Assembly: GCA_944472155.2 (NCBI GenBank)
Contig: OX235277.1
Coordinates: 30,390,804 to 30,454,803 of the forward strand
DNA length: 64,000 nucleotides
Direction: 5' to 3'
Source: Trichobilharzia szidati
Taxonomy: Eukaryota; Platyhelminthes; Trematoda; Strigeidida; Schistosomatidae
Shown: positions 42,963 through 55,559 of the stretch, one piece after another
How positions within the stretch are numbered: position 1 is the stretch's first letter
How the letters are laid out: the number at the start of each line of letters is the position of its first letter
The notes under the pieces: model-generated
Databases searched by the model: none
Seen by the model: the letters and a program-made list of their open reading frames with translations, nothing else
Told to the model about the DNA's origin: nothing
Translations under genes and position numbers: made by a program

Positions 42963-45511
42963 AATAATAATAATAATGGCTTTATTCCAAACAGTATTTG
43001 TGGTACAGGTATGGAATTTTCAGCGTTCATTACAATATTGCATCTAATTACCTCATAAATTTTATAAGGATTTAAAAAATATAAAGCAACAACAACAAAA
43101 AGAAAAAAGAGAAATAAAAGAAATAAAAAAGAACAGCATTGCATTCACATATTTAAACAATGCACCACAGGATATGATATGTAAAATTAGTCTGTAATAG
43201 AATATATGAGCAACAATATAATAGTAACAAAGAAAGGAGAACAAAAGCTAATGGGGACTATTTGTTAGAGTGCCGCAGTAAGTTGATCGTGTCATGCCTA
43301 ACAGTTTTCTCATCACATAACAGCTGTGCCAGATAAGGTATTGTGGAGTTTTATACTTGGTAGTCCTGGCATATAGCTTCCTATAGTTGCTTCTAGTTCT
43401 ACCAGATGAAATGCAAGGAGAGAGCTGCGTATTGAGAGGGTGTTCGGGGTCTGACAATATAGAATTCGCTAGTTTCTTACATGACATTATATGTCTATCC
43501 ACAATTGTGTTAACCAGTTGGTTTAACGAAATCCCACTTCCCCTACTAACAGCTTTTAGTGCCCTATGCAGCGAAGCAAAGTCTTTCTTAAGTAGTCCAG
43601 GGAAGATTAATGGGGAGCAGTAAAGAGGGATGGGTAGAATACAGGAATTGACAAACTGAGAAAGCAAAGACTGCTTTATACCAGACTGCCTAAATTTCCT
43701 AACGTAGAACGTTAAGCGAAACATCTTTCTAGTCACTAGCAAGATGTGAGAGGACCAGGAAAGATCGGAGGAAATACTCAGTCCAAGGTACTTGACATTA
43801 GATGTAGTTTCAACCTCTATGCCGTCAATGATAGTGGGACCATGTGGGCTAGCTAGTTGTTGTAGGTCACTTTTTCGTCTGAAAGTAAAATTTACTACCT
43901 GACATTTAGACGGATTCAGCTTAAGACCGTTTGAAGAGGACCACTGACTAATTTCCGATAGAAAGTTATTTAATATGGAACAGTCTGACTGAGAGTTGAC
44001 ATGCATGGAGACAGAGAGGTCATCAGCATACTTGACAAAAGTGGCTACATCAGAATGGGGCAAGTCATGTAAGAAAAAAGAAAACAGAAAAAGGAGAAAG
44101 AACAGCACCTTGAGGAGCACCAGCTAAAGTAAGTGAGATAGTGGAGGACTTTCCATTGTAGACAGTGTACTGCTTCCTATCAGAAAAGTGGGAATACAAC
44201 CACTTATTTATCCAGCTCTCACTCTGTGTTGCAGCAAGCTTACTTAACAAGAGAGACCTAGGTGCAGAGTCAAATGCAGATGTGTAATCAAGGAAGGCAC
44301 ACCGAACATATTTGGCTCCTCTATCTAAACTAGAGACTATATTATGATATAGAACCACAGCGGCATCTAAGGTACACCTACTATGTTTATAGGCAAACTG
44401 GTTAGGGTCATTAAAAGGCTTTAAAGAGGGTTCAAGATTAAGTAAAATAAGTCTTTCCATAACTTTTAAAAAAGGTGAGGTAATAGCAATGGGTCTAAAC
44501 TTGACAGTAGGTCCACTTGTTGATTTGGGCACTGGAACAACCTTGATATTTTTCCATGAGTCAGGAATAATACTTTTGGAAAAAGATTCATTGAAAATGT
44601 CGGTTAATGGGTAACATAAGATGTCAGCACACTTCTTAAGGATAACAGCAGGAACTCCATCAGGACCAAGGGACTGGGTAGGTTTGAGAGATTGAAGACA
44701 CTTGAGGACATCATTCGTGTTAAAACATGAGAAGCAGTCATTATTTATACTATTAGATTTGGGAATCATAACATCTGCAGGGATACATATGAAGGATTTA
44801 TTAAGCATATCAACATCAACGGAAGTATCATTCATTATTTGCTTACCACCTGTGATTTCCTTTAATAGCTTCCACATATCAGATGAGGATTTACATGAAA
44901 GAAACTTCTGGTTATAGAGAGCATTTAGTCTTTGTAATTCGGCTTTAATTAAAGTGTTCATTCTCTTAACGCCAGATTTATTTCTCATTTTGTACAACCT
45001 CTCTTTATCACGGCGTGGCTTTTTGAGTTGAGAAGAGGCGAAACGGTCGAACTTTAAGAAGATTGTCTCTTTAGGACAACAAACATCAAGACAGAAATTG
45101 AGATAATGTGTTATGTTACTAATTGTGTTGTCAAGAGCTTGTTCAGTTAACAGGTCCCAGTTTGTGTCTTTTAACATTGTCCTTAGATTCTGTATGTTGT
45201 CATGTGAATAACATCTGTGTTGTGTTTTCTTTCCAAGGTGGGAGAAGACCATTTTGTGCAGCTTTCCATATACCTTGGGCAATACTCTTATGATGCAGTG
45301 ATCAGAGTTAAGTAGTGGGGCTCTTTTCCGAGCTTCAAATATTCTAATGCCATTTGTAAACACAAGATCTAGAATATTATCCATTCGAGTCGGGAAGTTG
45401 ACAATGTTATCATGACCAAGTGAAATAAGGAAACTGTGGTCACTAGAATTGAAATCTCCAGTAACTATAGACAAGGAGTTTCCGAAGGAGGTGGCAGCAA
45501 AGAAGGTAAAA
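42963..45511 (-). pseudogene. CR1-group LINE, second copy, one frameshift
   Basis: Nearly identical to the copy at 17510-20130 but on the other strand, with (AAT)n at 42963-42980 as its 3' tail. Reading frames 45474-44065 and 44120-43248 join at a single extra T in a T run near 44092, just after GAPQGAVLSP, so the YADD part is out of frame. The endonuclease end (GDFNSSDH, NSDHC) and RT motifs FLDYTSAFD and YADD are otherwise intact. Homology stops at 45511, about 70 bases short of the left copy's 5' end, and the flanks differ. It is thus a separate insertion with its own truncation point, not part of the inverted duplication. Confidence 0.9.
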
Positions 45512-45514
45512 GGC

Positions 45515-46525
45515 GATATTTGAACATAAAATACATATATTCATCAAAATAATAAACTGAAAGGCATGCAGCTGTTACAAAGAGTACCTTACTCTGACGT
45601 GAGACAAATATACTTCCTGGTTTTTGACTGCATTTTAAACAGATTAATTTAACCACGTTTTCTGCATGTAATTATCTAGGTCTTCTAGCCCTAACAATGA
45701 CCCTTTCCTTAACTTGATCCTAACGTGAAAATATCCCTAAACTAACACTATTCTAACTCAAACTAACCCTTGTAAGGTTAACCTAATCTCAACCTGTTCT
45801 TAGCCTAAACCCTAACTTAATCTTTCCCAGACCTAACCTGAAACTTACCGGACGTCGCATTTATTAACAAAACACTTCTGTAAGCATATTTTATTGATGA
45901 TTACAACATTAGTTGCCAAGTTTTACTAACCTGCTCGGTAAACCTTTCAGGGTCACTAGTGTGGTCACACTCCATTGGTACTAACTGTTGCTTAAAGTTT
46001 AACATGGTCGTAAGTGGGTTACAGCAGACATGTGACTGGAATCAAGTGGATTACTGGCTTGAACTCACTTGAGGGACGTAACTATTCCACTTAGGGTCGT
46101 TGGTGAGTTCGCACCCTATCGGCACCTAAAGTTTAAGTAGTCCGTAATTTTCTGCAAACGCGAAGCAAAGAATTCAGATTGACAACCAATCAGTTCGATA
46201 AAGCATTAGTGGAATCGATTTTTATTGTGCATCAAATATACTGAGACAGTGTTAATTAGTGTACAGTCGTTTTTCTTGTCAAACTGACAACAATAATGAA
46301 TAGAGTTGAGATAATGCATTAAGTTATCACATGTATCACCTGTATAGCTGATTAGAGACAGGCTTGACTAATTGACGTGTGTACTAAACTATTTATTCAT
46401 GCCTGCGGTTTGTGATTTCCCCTGAATCATAATATCATATCAAGATTGATCAGTCTCATTCTGGTAAGTGGTCTCCGTGATCAGATCTCCCGACACTACC
46501 AGGATTATAAGCTAGAAGTTACTTG
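45515..46525. other. No gene; CTAAC-rich tract
   Basis: The stretch 45690-45850 is rich in CCTAAC/CTAACC/CCCTAA units in irregular order, reminiscent of a decayed telomere-type repeat (TTAGGG complement). The segments 45955-46005 and 46098-46140 share GGTACTAAC/GGCACCTAA followed by AAAGTTTAA, a weak direct repeat. No coding signal was found. Confidence 0.5.
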
Positions 46526-46529
46526 TTTT

Positions 46530-47790
46530 GGACAAGGCAAGAGGAACACAGTTTGAGCAGGATAAGATGATGTCATAATTTTTTGTTGGTTCTTGTAAAC
46601 TGCCGTACACCCACCCATAAAAATTTAATATCAGTATACAAAATATTCAAATAGTTTAGTCGCATATATCACGTGATTAAGTAACATAATGGAAAAGAAT
46701 AAAAGCCGTTGTTAATCTCATTAGAGTGTATAGAAATAATTAAAAAATAATTTTGGAATTACGAATGAATGTTCCAGATTGAATAGTGGTGTAAAATTAA
46801 CCATACACTTATGTAAGGATCAAATAACTCAACTGAACAGAGATCCCAAAATACTCGGTCAAGTATACACATGAGGATATAATTTAGGGTCGGAAATTAC
46901 GTTGTCAAAACAAAGTATAATTAAAATAACAAACTGAATAACGTAAAATATATTTACCATGGTAAGGTAACAGTCTCCTTCTGACTGGATAAATTCGGTG
47001 CTAACCTTTTAATGATAATTACTTTAGTGACACGTGGCAAACTTAGAGTCATCTTGATCCTTTATTAACTTTTCCTGTACTCTTGAACGAGCCTTTTTTA
47101 TCTCCGTCCAACTAAATTATTCGGCGCTTACATTCATTTCATTTCTCTATTTTGTTTGTAATATTCATATGTCGTTCGAGAATAATTTTGACTATTTCCG
47201 TACATACTAACAAAGACTGAAAGTAAACGGCATGTTATTAAATTATTCAAAAGACACAGGATTATGAGTGAACTAATCTTCAGATACATTTGGTTTAATT
47301 TATTTAAATAGCCTAGCAACATATTGTTTACTTTTAGTCCTAACAAGCTTAACAACAAGATTTAGTCCCTTCCATTAGGTTATTTAATCATGTGACATTA
47401 ATGTCAGTAAAGCTAAAGTTATGGAGAAGATTTGAAGCTCGGGTGGATGATTTTCAACTCGGTTGTGTTCTCTGAGTTAGTTGACTTGATTGCGAAGCTT
47501 TCGTTGGACATATAAACATCTTCAGAGGGAGCTTTAATATAAAGTGGACTTATTTTAATCGCCATGTGAATGGTATAACCGCATCTCCTGACAACCATTG
47601 TTGTGATTGGTTGTCAATTTACATTGATCATTTTTATTGACTTAGAATTTAAACTTTCTTGTCATGTAATTTCCTACTTATTGATCTACAGTAACGCATT
47701 TGTTAATCACTGATTCATCTAAGTATTGTTTATGGGTGTATGCAGGTGACAAGAACCAACGAAATATTAGGATATTGTGACATGTGCTAC
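46530..47790. mobile_element. Foldback element (FB family) split by a PLE-C 3' end
   Basis: The left half at 46530-46840 (GCAAGAGGAACACAG, then GGTTCTTGTAAACTG, then TTTAATATCAGTATAC) is inverted relative to the right half at 47100-47425 and the tip at 47735-47785 (TTTAATCATGTGACATTAAT, then GCAGGTGACAAGAACCAACG). Between the right half and its tip lies a PLE-C 3' end (47430-47730, minus; TTGCGAAGCTTTCGTTGGAC). The interior 46840-47100 has no coding signal. Confidence 0.65.
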
Positions 47791-47794
47791 TGAC

Positions 47795-48585
47795 GAGATT
47801 TATCAGTAGTATATGAAGAGACTTTCATCAGCACAAAAATAGCAAGTAGAGGAGAGATAGAGTTGACGACAAAAAAAGAAAATGAATCAGTACTTTGGGA
47901 AAACATAGGAGACACGAAAAGAAGACAAAGAAGCACAATATGAAGGGTAGAGACAGCACAGCATGGAAGATCTGTGCAAATGACGACTTTCATGTAAGGT
48001 ATACATAATTTCCCTATATTGAGACATCAAATTCTAAAGAATCATTCCGTTACCACGCCTCTTGTCTTCCATCGTTACACAATACGCTCTCCTTGCTTGC
48101 TTATTCAGGTTAATAATGGGCGATAAATCTGCTTATTTAGTGGTGGTTAGTAGTGTTATACAGGTGGCATGTTTCCTTCTATTTGGGACTTGTTTATTGA
48201 ATATACTGCGGCCCCCAGAGATGGTATTTCTATTGAGTCTCAAATTCACTAACCAACGTTTGGGATTCTAAGTCACTCTCAACGCATTGTCCATCTGTAT
48301 GAGCAGTCATAAATCGTCATAGTTTACAGAATGGTTCATCTACCATCACCACATTCACTGTCACTTTATTTTCACAGCTTTTTTGCGATCCAGCATAAAC
48401 GAGTAGTTAAAAAGTCAATTAATAAATCAGGAAACATTTGAAATAACGGTACCTTTTATTCTCCTCTTAACAGAAAATAAAAATAAATAAATTTATGAAA
48501 GACTAAGTCAATAACTGTTTAAAGCACTCAGTGAAAATCAAAGGAATAGTTTCTGTGATGGAAGAAAAGCCTAAACTATGTCAAA
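47795..48585. other. No gene recognised
   Basis: Open frames at 47787-47993 (minus) and 48062-48271 (plus) have hydrophobic translations but no recognisable domain and no flanking splice or promoter evidence. Confidence 0.4.
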
Positions 48586-48589
48586 TCGA

Positions 48590-49560
48590 GAAAGGATAGG
48601 AAGAGATATTCATTGATCTGAAATCAGTTTGAAAGTATACTTAACTCAGAATAAGGAACAAGATTTATCTTTTCAACACTAATATCATATCAGTGATTCT
48701 GTGTGTTTAAAGACTTGAACAGCGCGCCACCAAAGGCATTTTCAACAGCCTATTGCAAACGATCATAAACATCTTCACCCTTCTCTCCATACTGAAGACA
48801 AGATGACCAACCGGAAAGGATATGCAATGAGGAATTCTGGTAAAAACCAACCAAGGGCCTAATGTTCAAAAGATATACAGAATAAAGTGGAGATGGATAA
48901 AAAACACGCAGAGGGCACTACTGTGTGATATAACATGACAAGAAGACACTCAAGTGTAACCCGAATAGGAAACAATAAGCTGGATACCAATTTGATTGGG
49001 ATAATATTGAAATTTTAAATAGAGAAAACACCAAAAGTGCCAGCAAATTCCTAGAAGCCTGGTACTCAAGTGAATTAGCAGTTAACACACATTATTATAG
49101 ACCAAATATACCAGCTAATAAAAAGTAAATCACAGGACAAAAATGTTCGAATTCCAAGTCAATAAAAATTATCAATAGAGACATAAATTAACAACCAGTC
49201 ACGACAATGGTCTCCAGGAGATACAATTACGTCATTCATGGAGAATTTAAATTAGTTCACTTTATACTAAAACTTGCTCTGAAGATGTTGTCTAAAAGGA
49301 CAATGAAAGCCTGGCAATTAAATCAGCAAACTCAGAGAAAACAACTAATTCAATATCATCCACCTTAGCTACAAATCTTCTCCATTATTTTAAAAAGTTG
49401 GGTGTAGGTCTTAGATTGAAATAGGGACTTCGTGTATGCAAGAGATAAGAGCCCCTGAGCAGTCATGGATCTAACTAAAGACGATTTCAGAGAGCAGGAT
49501 GAAATGGAACGTGCTACTGAAGCCTTTTACCGTACTTGGAACCGAAGCGAAATCTAGTAG
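48590..49560 (+). pseudogene. RTE LINE 3' fragment split by a PLE-C 3' end
   Basis: RTE C-terminal remnant at 48590-48970 (CACCAAAGGCATTTTCAACA, then GTGGAGATGGAT), interrupted, then the RTE 3' end at 49400-49560 (GATGAAATGGAACGTGCTAC, then ACTTGGAACC). The insert at 48975-49390 is the next entry. The RTE was therefore inserted first and the PLE end later. Confidence 0.72.
48975..49390 (+). pseudogene. PLE-C 3' end inserted in an RTE copy
   Basis: The plus strand reads NFDWDNIEILNRENTKSASK then FLEAWYSSELAVN, the C-terminal tail that follows the GIY-YIG domain in PLEs. A stop follows, then the 3' UTR with GAAGATGTTGTCTAAAAGGA and ATCATCCACCTTAGCTAC. The tail is the best-preserved in the window. 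Everything upstream of the tail is missing, consistent with 5' truncation on insertion. Confidence 0.8.
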
Positions 49561-49564
49561 TTTT

Positions 49565-50005
49565 AATGGAATAGGAACACGATCCATTATGGTTAACAGA
49601 AAACACAAGAAGATACATAGAATCTCTAAGATGCGTATTCACTTTGGCTATGTAAGTCATTCGTTTTAGTGTCTAGGTGACGAAGTTAAAACTTAGAGTA
49701 TATTATCATACTCAGTTTACTTATTTATTACTAAATTTCTTTCGCAGTATTTTACCTTATCTTTATTTACCCTAATTTGATTTACAGAAATATGGCTTAT
49801 TATTATTGCTATTGCTGTTGCTTGGATGTCTTAAGCCGAACAGTCGTATTCACACTTAGACAATAACAAAATTAACGAAGAAATATTTAATTTCCAATTA
49901 GGGCCCCATCGATGACTGTACACTAATGGTTTAAATTTGCTAACAATGATTTGTTAATACCGACAGAATTAAGGTAATAAAAATAAGATTCGAAATAATT
50001 CGATT
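49565..50005. other. No gene recognised
   Basis: AT-rich spacer before the third CR1 copy. It may contain the 5' UTR of that element, but no diagnostic sequence was seen. Confidence 0.4.
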
Positions 50006-50009
50006 TCAC

Positions 50010-53000
50010 TTTTTGCCTGTATATCGTCTTGGCGGCCTGCTTAAATCTTGGGCTAGCGAAATTTCCATCCTATATATTGCATCTATTTCATCGGATTTAT
50101 TTTATTTTAATCATTCAATTATGTGTCCTAATCGTATTGTTTACTTTCGCGGTTATTTAAAACGTTTCCAACCGGCTGATTTACTAGTTTCTAACAAACT
50201 TAAGAAAAAGCTTCATGGTGGATGGCAACGAGCTTTAAAGCCTACTCCAATGCATTTGATGACTGTTCCTGTGATTATGAGCACAAATTGCAGATCTCTA
50301 CCAAACTAGATTAATTACTTGCATTCTCTATTATACTCAAATGTACATTGTAACACTGCTGTAATTACTCTTCAAGAAACTTGGCTGCACGATTCATATG
50401 ATGATAATTTAGTCTCTTTACCTGATTTAACAATGTACAGACAAGACCGATGCAGCTCAGAGAAGAAGAGAGGTGGAGGTGTTGCCACTTTTATTAATTC
50501 TCAGTGGTCTACTGCCAACAACGTCTGCTTCAAATTCTCAAATGACAACATTGATAGTATAACTGTTAAATGCCGACCTAAACACTTATCTAAGTATAAC
50601 TGCATTTTTGTCACAAATATCTATGTCACACCTTCTGGCAGCCCCTCAGAACTATCGATCTTTGCTGACGAATTCACTATTTTTGCTGCTGCTTCGTTTG
50701 GCAACTCCTAGTCTGTAGTGACTTCAACGCCAGTGACTACAGTTCTATTACACTGCTGGGTCATGAAAATGTGGTTAACTTCCCAACTCGACAAGATACT
50801 TCACTTGATTTAGTATTTATAAGTGATTCTGGAATATACAAAGCTCGTGAAAGAGCTCCACTCTTAAATTCTGATCACTGTATTGTACGAGTTCTACCCA
50901 AAATTTACGGAAAGTTACACAAAAAGCTTCTCTAACTTGTCCAAGAAAGTTGTTCACAGATGTTACTCAAATGAGAAAGTACAACATCTCAGAAACATTC
51001 TCCGTGACACAAGATGGGATCTGTTTAATGATGTTTCACTTGATGACACCATCTCTAATATTACATCTTATCTGAAATTCTGTTTTGAAATCTGTTGTCC
51101 AAAAGAAACACTATTCGTCAAATTTGACCCTTCCTCCTCCCCTCAACTTAAAATGCTTCGTAGAGAGAAGGAAAAGCTATATAAAATGAAAGATAAAAGT
51201 GGTGTAAAAAGAACTAACTTCCTTATCAAGTCTGAAATGCAGAAGTTGAATGTTATATATAACCAGAAATTCATATCCTGCAAAAATGCTTCTAATATTT
51301 AGAAACTATTTAAGGAAATCGCTGGTGGTAAGCACATAAACAATATTCCGTATTTTTCTGATGTATGTACTCTTAATAAATCTTTTATTTATTCTCCCTC
51401 AAATGCCATGCTTCCCAGTATCACTAGTGTTAATAATAGCCCCTTTCCAGGTTTGAACACAAATGACGTTCAAAAGTGCCTCAAGTTTCTCAACCCTCCC
51501 CAGGGCTTAGGTCCAGATCATGTACCTAGTATTACTTTTTAAAAATGTTCTGATATTCTGTGTCACCCTCTCACTGATCTGTATGACAAATCTTTTTCCA
51601 GTAATATTGTGCCTGCCGATTGGAAAGACATTAAAGTTGTATCCATACCTAAATCGTCTACTGGAGCATGTGTCAAATTTAGACCCATTGCTATTACCTC
51701 TCCTTTTTTGAAAACTATGGAGAAACTACTTTTACTTAGTCTTGTACCCTCGCTTAAATCCTTTAATGACCCAAAACAATTTGCCTATAAGCACTGTAGA
51801 AGGACTTTAGATGCAGCTACCGTCTTTTATCATAACATTGCTTCCAGTCTAGACAAGGGGGCTAAATTTGTTCGTTGTGCCTTCCTAGACTATACATCTG
51901 CTTTTGACTCGGTCCCTAGGAACATCTTATTAAATAAAATTGCTGCAAGTCAAACAGAATGTTGGGCTGTTAACTGGTTACATTCCTATTTCTCAGAAAG
52001 GAAGCAGTACACCGTGTATAAAGGGAAGTCTTTCACTTCATTGCCTACTGAAGCTGATGTCCCTCAGGGCGCTGTCCTTTCTCCTTTTCTTTTTTCTTTC
52101 TTCTTACATGACTTGCCTAAGTCTGATGAAATAAACTTTGTGAAGTACGCTGATGATTTAACAGTTTCAATGGCTGTTAACTCCCAGCTAGATTGTACCA
52201 AAATAAATAGCTTTCTGTCAGGAGTCAGTAAATGGTCTGAGTATAACGGTCTTTAACTGAATCCTTCTAAATGTCAAACTGTTAATTTCAGCTTAAGATG
52301 TAAACGACAGTTAAAAGACGCCGTCGATTCTCATGACAGTTGTAAGATTGATGACAGTGATATAGGAATTAAATCAGAAATTAAGTATCTTGGACTTATT
52401 CTCTCTTCTGATCTCTCCTGGTCTTCCCATGTCTCAGCAATCTCCAGTAAAATATTCCGCCTGACATTTTACATTAAGAAGTTAAGGCACTCAGGTATAA
52501 CTCAACCCCTCCTCTTACAGTTCATAAACTCTTGCATCCTACCTATTCTTCTTTATTGTTCACCCTTATTCTTTCCTGGTTTGCTTAAAAAAGACTATGT
52601 CACAATTTGTAGAATGCTGAAGACTGTCGGTAGGATGAGTGGTGTCCCAGTTGATTACATAGTTAACGTCGTTGTCGATAGGCACTTGACTTCGTGCAGT
52701 AAATTTGCTAAAGGGATTTTATCTGACTTGAAGCATCCACTTTATCCTTAGCTTTTACCTTGCATCTCCTCAGGTAGAACAAGAAGTAACTTCAGAAAAC
52801 TGTATGCTCACACGTCTAAGTATAAAAATTCTATGATACCATACTTGGCACGTATTTTATGTGATGAAAATAGCGTCAGGCAAAAAATGACTTTTTTCAT
52901 CTAGTAAATAAACAATTTACTCCATCCATCCTTATATACCTTCAAGTTTTACTTTTATTATTCCTATTATATTTATGGTCATGTTGCTTCTTTGTTTTTA

Positions 53001-53400
53001 CTTTCATAACTGCAAACACCAACTTATCTCTATGACTGCTGCAATCTTTGTTTTTTCCCTCACCATATCATGTAAAGAGAACATTATATTCAATATTTTT
53101 AATCATGCAAGGATTTGCATACCTCATCGACAATACTGTGTGAAACAAGCCCACGGCAATTTCCACTTGTATTATTATCATTACCTTAGCTGCTATCATT
53201 ATTATTATTTCCATTTTATATGCTGCATGTTTTTTTTGACATTACCCCTATTGTAAATGTGGACCAATTTTCTGAGTGATTAATTTTATTTATAATTTGA
53301 GGAAATTAGATGCAATATTGTGATTAATGCTGAAAAATTCCATTCTGTATCACAAGTACTGTTTTTGGAATAAAGTAAATCATTATTATTATATATTGTT
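50010..53400 (+). pseudogene. CR1-group LINE, third and longest copy, decayed
   Basis: It is related to but clearly diverged from the other two copies and extends further 5'. There is an N-terminal stretch (50013-50309), then the endonuclease start (STNCRSLPN, a TAG, INYLHSLLYS, LQETWLHDSYDD, KKRGGGVATFINSQWS) and endonuclease end with frameshifts (SDFNASDY, NSDHC), a basic linker, and RT with KFRPIAITSPFLK, FLDYTSAFD, DVPQGAVLSP (G changed to D) and YADD. The C-terminus has SGRTRSNFRKLYA and ends at about 52904. The 3' UTR closes with the same GGAATAAAG and ATT tail (53372-53400). Stops occur at about 50307, 51300, 51540, 52254 and 52750, with frameshifts near 50705 and 50925. It shows what the truncated copies lost at their 5' ends. 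Confidence 0.9.
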
Positions 53401-53404
53401 ATTA

Positions 53405-53765
53405 TATTATTGTTATTATTCCCAATGGGTTCCAAGTGGCACGTCTACATTTCATCCTGTTCTCTGCAGTCCCCTTACCTGGCTTCACGATTGCCCATAA
53501 GCTTTCATCTATACCTCACACGATCTCCTCCATGTCACAGTCTCATCCACGCCCAACTTGTCGTTTCTTTTTCAGGTTGCACTCAAAGGTTTGGCTGGTG
53601 CATGATGTCACCCAGTGATCTCCTCAGCGTGTGTCCGATCCATCTCCATTTCCCTCTGTGTATTTGTTAGAGGATATGTTCTTAGCTGGTTTATGGTCTG
53701 AGCGAGTCCTTTATTGCTACAGATTTCGAAAGTGATTTCAGATTAATTAATGCCCATCTAATTGT
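53405..53765 (-). pseudogene. RTE LINE 3' fragment
   Basis: Minus-strand 3' UTR and C-terminal remnant (CCAATGGGTTCCAAGTGGCA and ATCTCCATTTCCCTCTGTGT in antisense), abutting the ATT tail of the third CR1 copy. Open frames on the plus strand here are antisense shadows. Confidence 0.75.
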
Positions 53766-53769
53766 TCTG

Positions 53770-54420
53770 ATTCTGTAATACTGTGAAACATTGCAGAGAC
53801 ATCAGAACTTCACTGATACATTTGCGGTCATTTCATTCTAAATTTCGGTATTCATCCGCCTTGGACTTAGATTCTATCCAGCAGGAAATCTGTGTATATA
53901 TATGTATACACCTAACTCATCAGCTTATTTTAAAGCGTTTTAATACGTGCCTTAATTCATTAATTTACTAATCTATTACTTTTAATACTTTCCGCACAAC
54001 TCCATGTCATACAAATAAAATTATGTAAATCCTACAGACAAAAACGTGGCTTGAATACAAATGTAGGTCAAAGTTAATCCTTTTCTTAATGCTAATTCAA
54101 TCTACATGTATTTTTGAGATTGTATATTTTGTTAATCACTAGGAAGTTACCATTGTACAGCTACCATTTTTTTTTAAAGTTGCTCAAATAGTTTTGAAAG
54201 AATGTAATGAAAAATGAAATATTCATTAATTATATATATTCAAACCAAGTTCACTTTTAATAATTTCAAAAAAAATGTGGGTATTGGGTAAATGATATTC
54301 ATTATCGTCAAAATCTTTTGTATTTCCCAATGAATGAAAAACAAAACGATATTGTTTTTACTGACGCAGAATTTATTTTGAAAATATTGAAATCATCGAA
54401 TTTTGGTTTGCAGAAGTTCG
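53770..54420. other. No gene recognised
   Basis: Very AT-rich, with homopolymer runs (T at 54168, A at 54269). No coding or RNA signal. Confidence 0.45.
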
Positions 54421-54424
54421 ATTG

Positions 54425-54690
54425 GTTGCAGGATTGATTATGAGCTGGCATCAGTTAGAGAACTGGGAGCACTAGACAGCTGTTTCGTCCTCGTTTGAGA
54501 CTCTTTGTCAGAATTTGGAATTCATGGACCCTTAAGTCGGGTCCCAGTGACTGAATGGTCTACGAGCTCACTTGGTAACAAGGAGTTCCCGCGTTAAAAC
54601 CCCACTGGGTGCGCACTGTGAAGAGTCCTAGGTTTTCTAACGATTTTCTAACTGGTATTAGCTCCTGACGAATCCTGTATTATTGAAATC
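54425..54690. mobile_element. Inverted pair of hammerhead-type SINE pieces
   Basis: The left part (54430-54505) is minus-strand hammerhead-like sequence: CTGACAAAGAGTCTCAAACG, then AGGACGAAACAGCTGTCTAG, with a perfect GGACGAAAC box. The right part (54535-54690) is plus-strand: CCCAGTGACTGAATGG, a B-box-like GTTAAAACCCC, then GAAGAGTCCTAGG and a CTAACTGGTATTAG tail. The arrangement parallels the inverted pair at 395-690. Confidence 0.65.
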
Positions 54691-54694
54691 ATCG

Positions 54695-55555
54695 GTGAAA
54701 ATTTCAAAAATCACAAAGAACGCCACTTATCTGAAGCACCTCATATTAAATGGGATCGAAATTATCTGACTAGGAATAATGGACTCAGACAGAATATGAC
54801 CTGTTTCCAACACACACTCATGAAGTGACAAACTTAACACAAATGTGATAAGCAGTTTCGTTATGTAAACACACGCTATAACTTCTTACACTTAATCAAA
54901 TCCAACAATCTGCACGTAGTTCTGTCATCTTTACTAATTTACCCACTTGACTATATAAACACTAGCTCATGCTGGAGAACTATGATCCAGTTATTGTAAA
55001 TAAGCTAAGATTTTGTCTATTCGGGTGTTTAATGATACTTTGATGAAACTGTTAGCAGCATTAAATGACGAAACATCAGTAAAAAAAACAATGTCGTTTT
55101 GTTATTCCTTCGTTGGGAAATACAAAAACTTTTATAATAATGAACAAAGTATTCATTTGCTGTTTGCAATTTATATTGGTGTCTCGAATCAGTTTATCCT
55201 AGTTAAATAATGTTGTCCTTTCATCAAGAGATAAATTGCAGATATTTTCTATCTAGATGAAATTCTCATTTAAACATTTAGAAGACAAAAAAGAGAAGAT
55301 TTAGCAAAGAATATTCACATTTTCGATTAATCTCTCATCTGTCTACTACTATTATATAAACACATATTTAGATAGTAATCGTTATCGATAACTGTGATGT
55401 TTTTTGTTTAAATAATATTGAGTTGTTAAGATGGATAGGATTAGAGTTCAAAAGTGCATGAGTAAATGATTATATGCGTGCATTAATATGTAACACTAAA
55501 TTGAATATCAGATAAAATTATGAAAATTAGTGTGACATTCTAAGATATTTAAAAG
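54695..55555. other. No gene recognised
   Basis: AT-rich. A 65-codon plus-strand frame (55013-55210) shows no domain. Confidence 0.45.
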
Positions 55556-55559
55556 AATA

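Noticed and set aside
17480..45511. CR1 copies as part of a larger palindrome
   Set aside because: Although inverted relative to each other, their flanks differ on both sides, their 5' ends differ, and the coordinate sum (about 63080) does not fit the arm axis (about 39130).
47430..49390. The GAAGATGTTGTC-containing repeat as a separate unknown element
   Set aside because: The copy at 48975 carries a readable PLE C-terminal tail directly upstream, so these are PLE 3' ends.
53410..53670. 86-codon plus-strand frame
   Set aside because: It is antisense to an RTE 3' UTR and C-terminal remnant.
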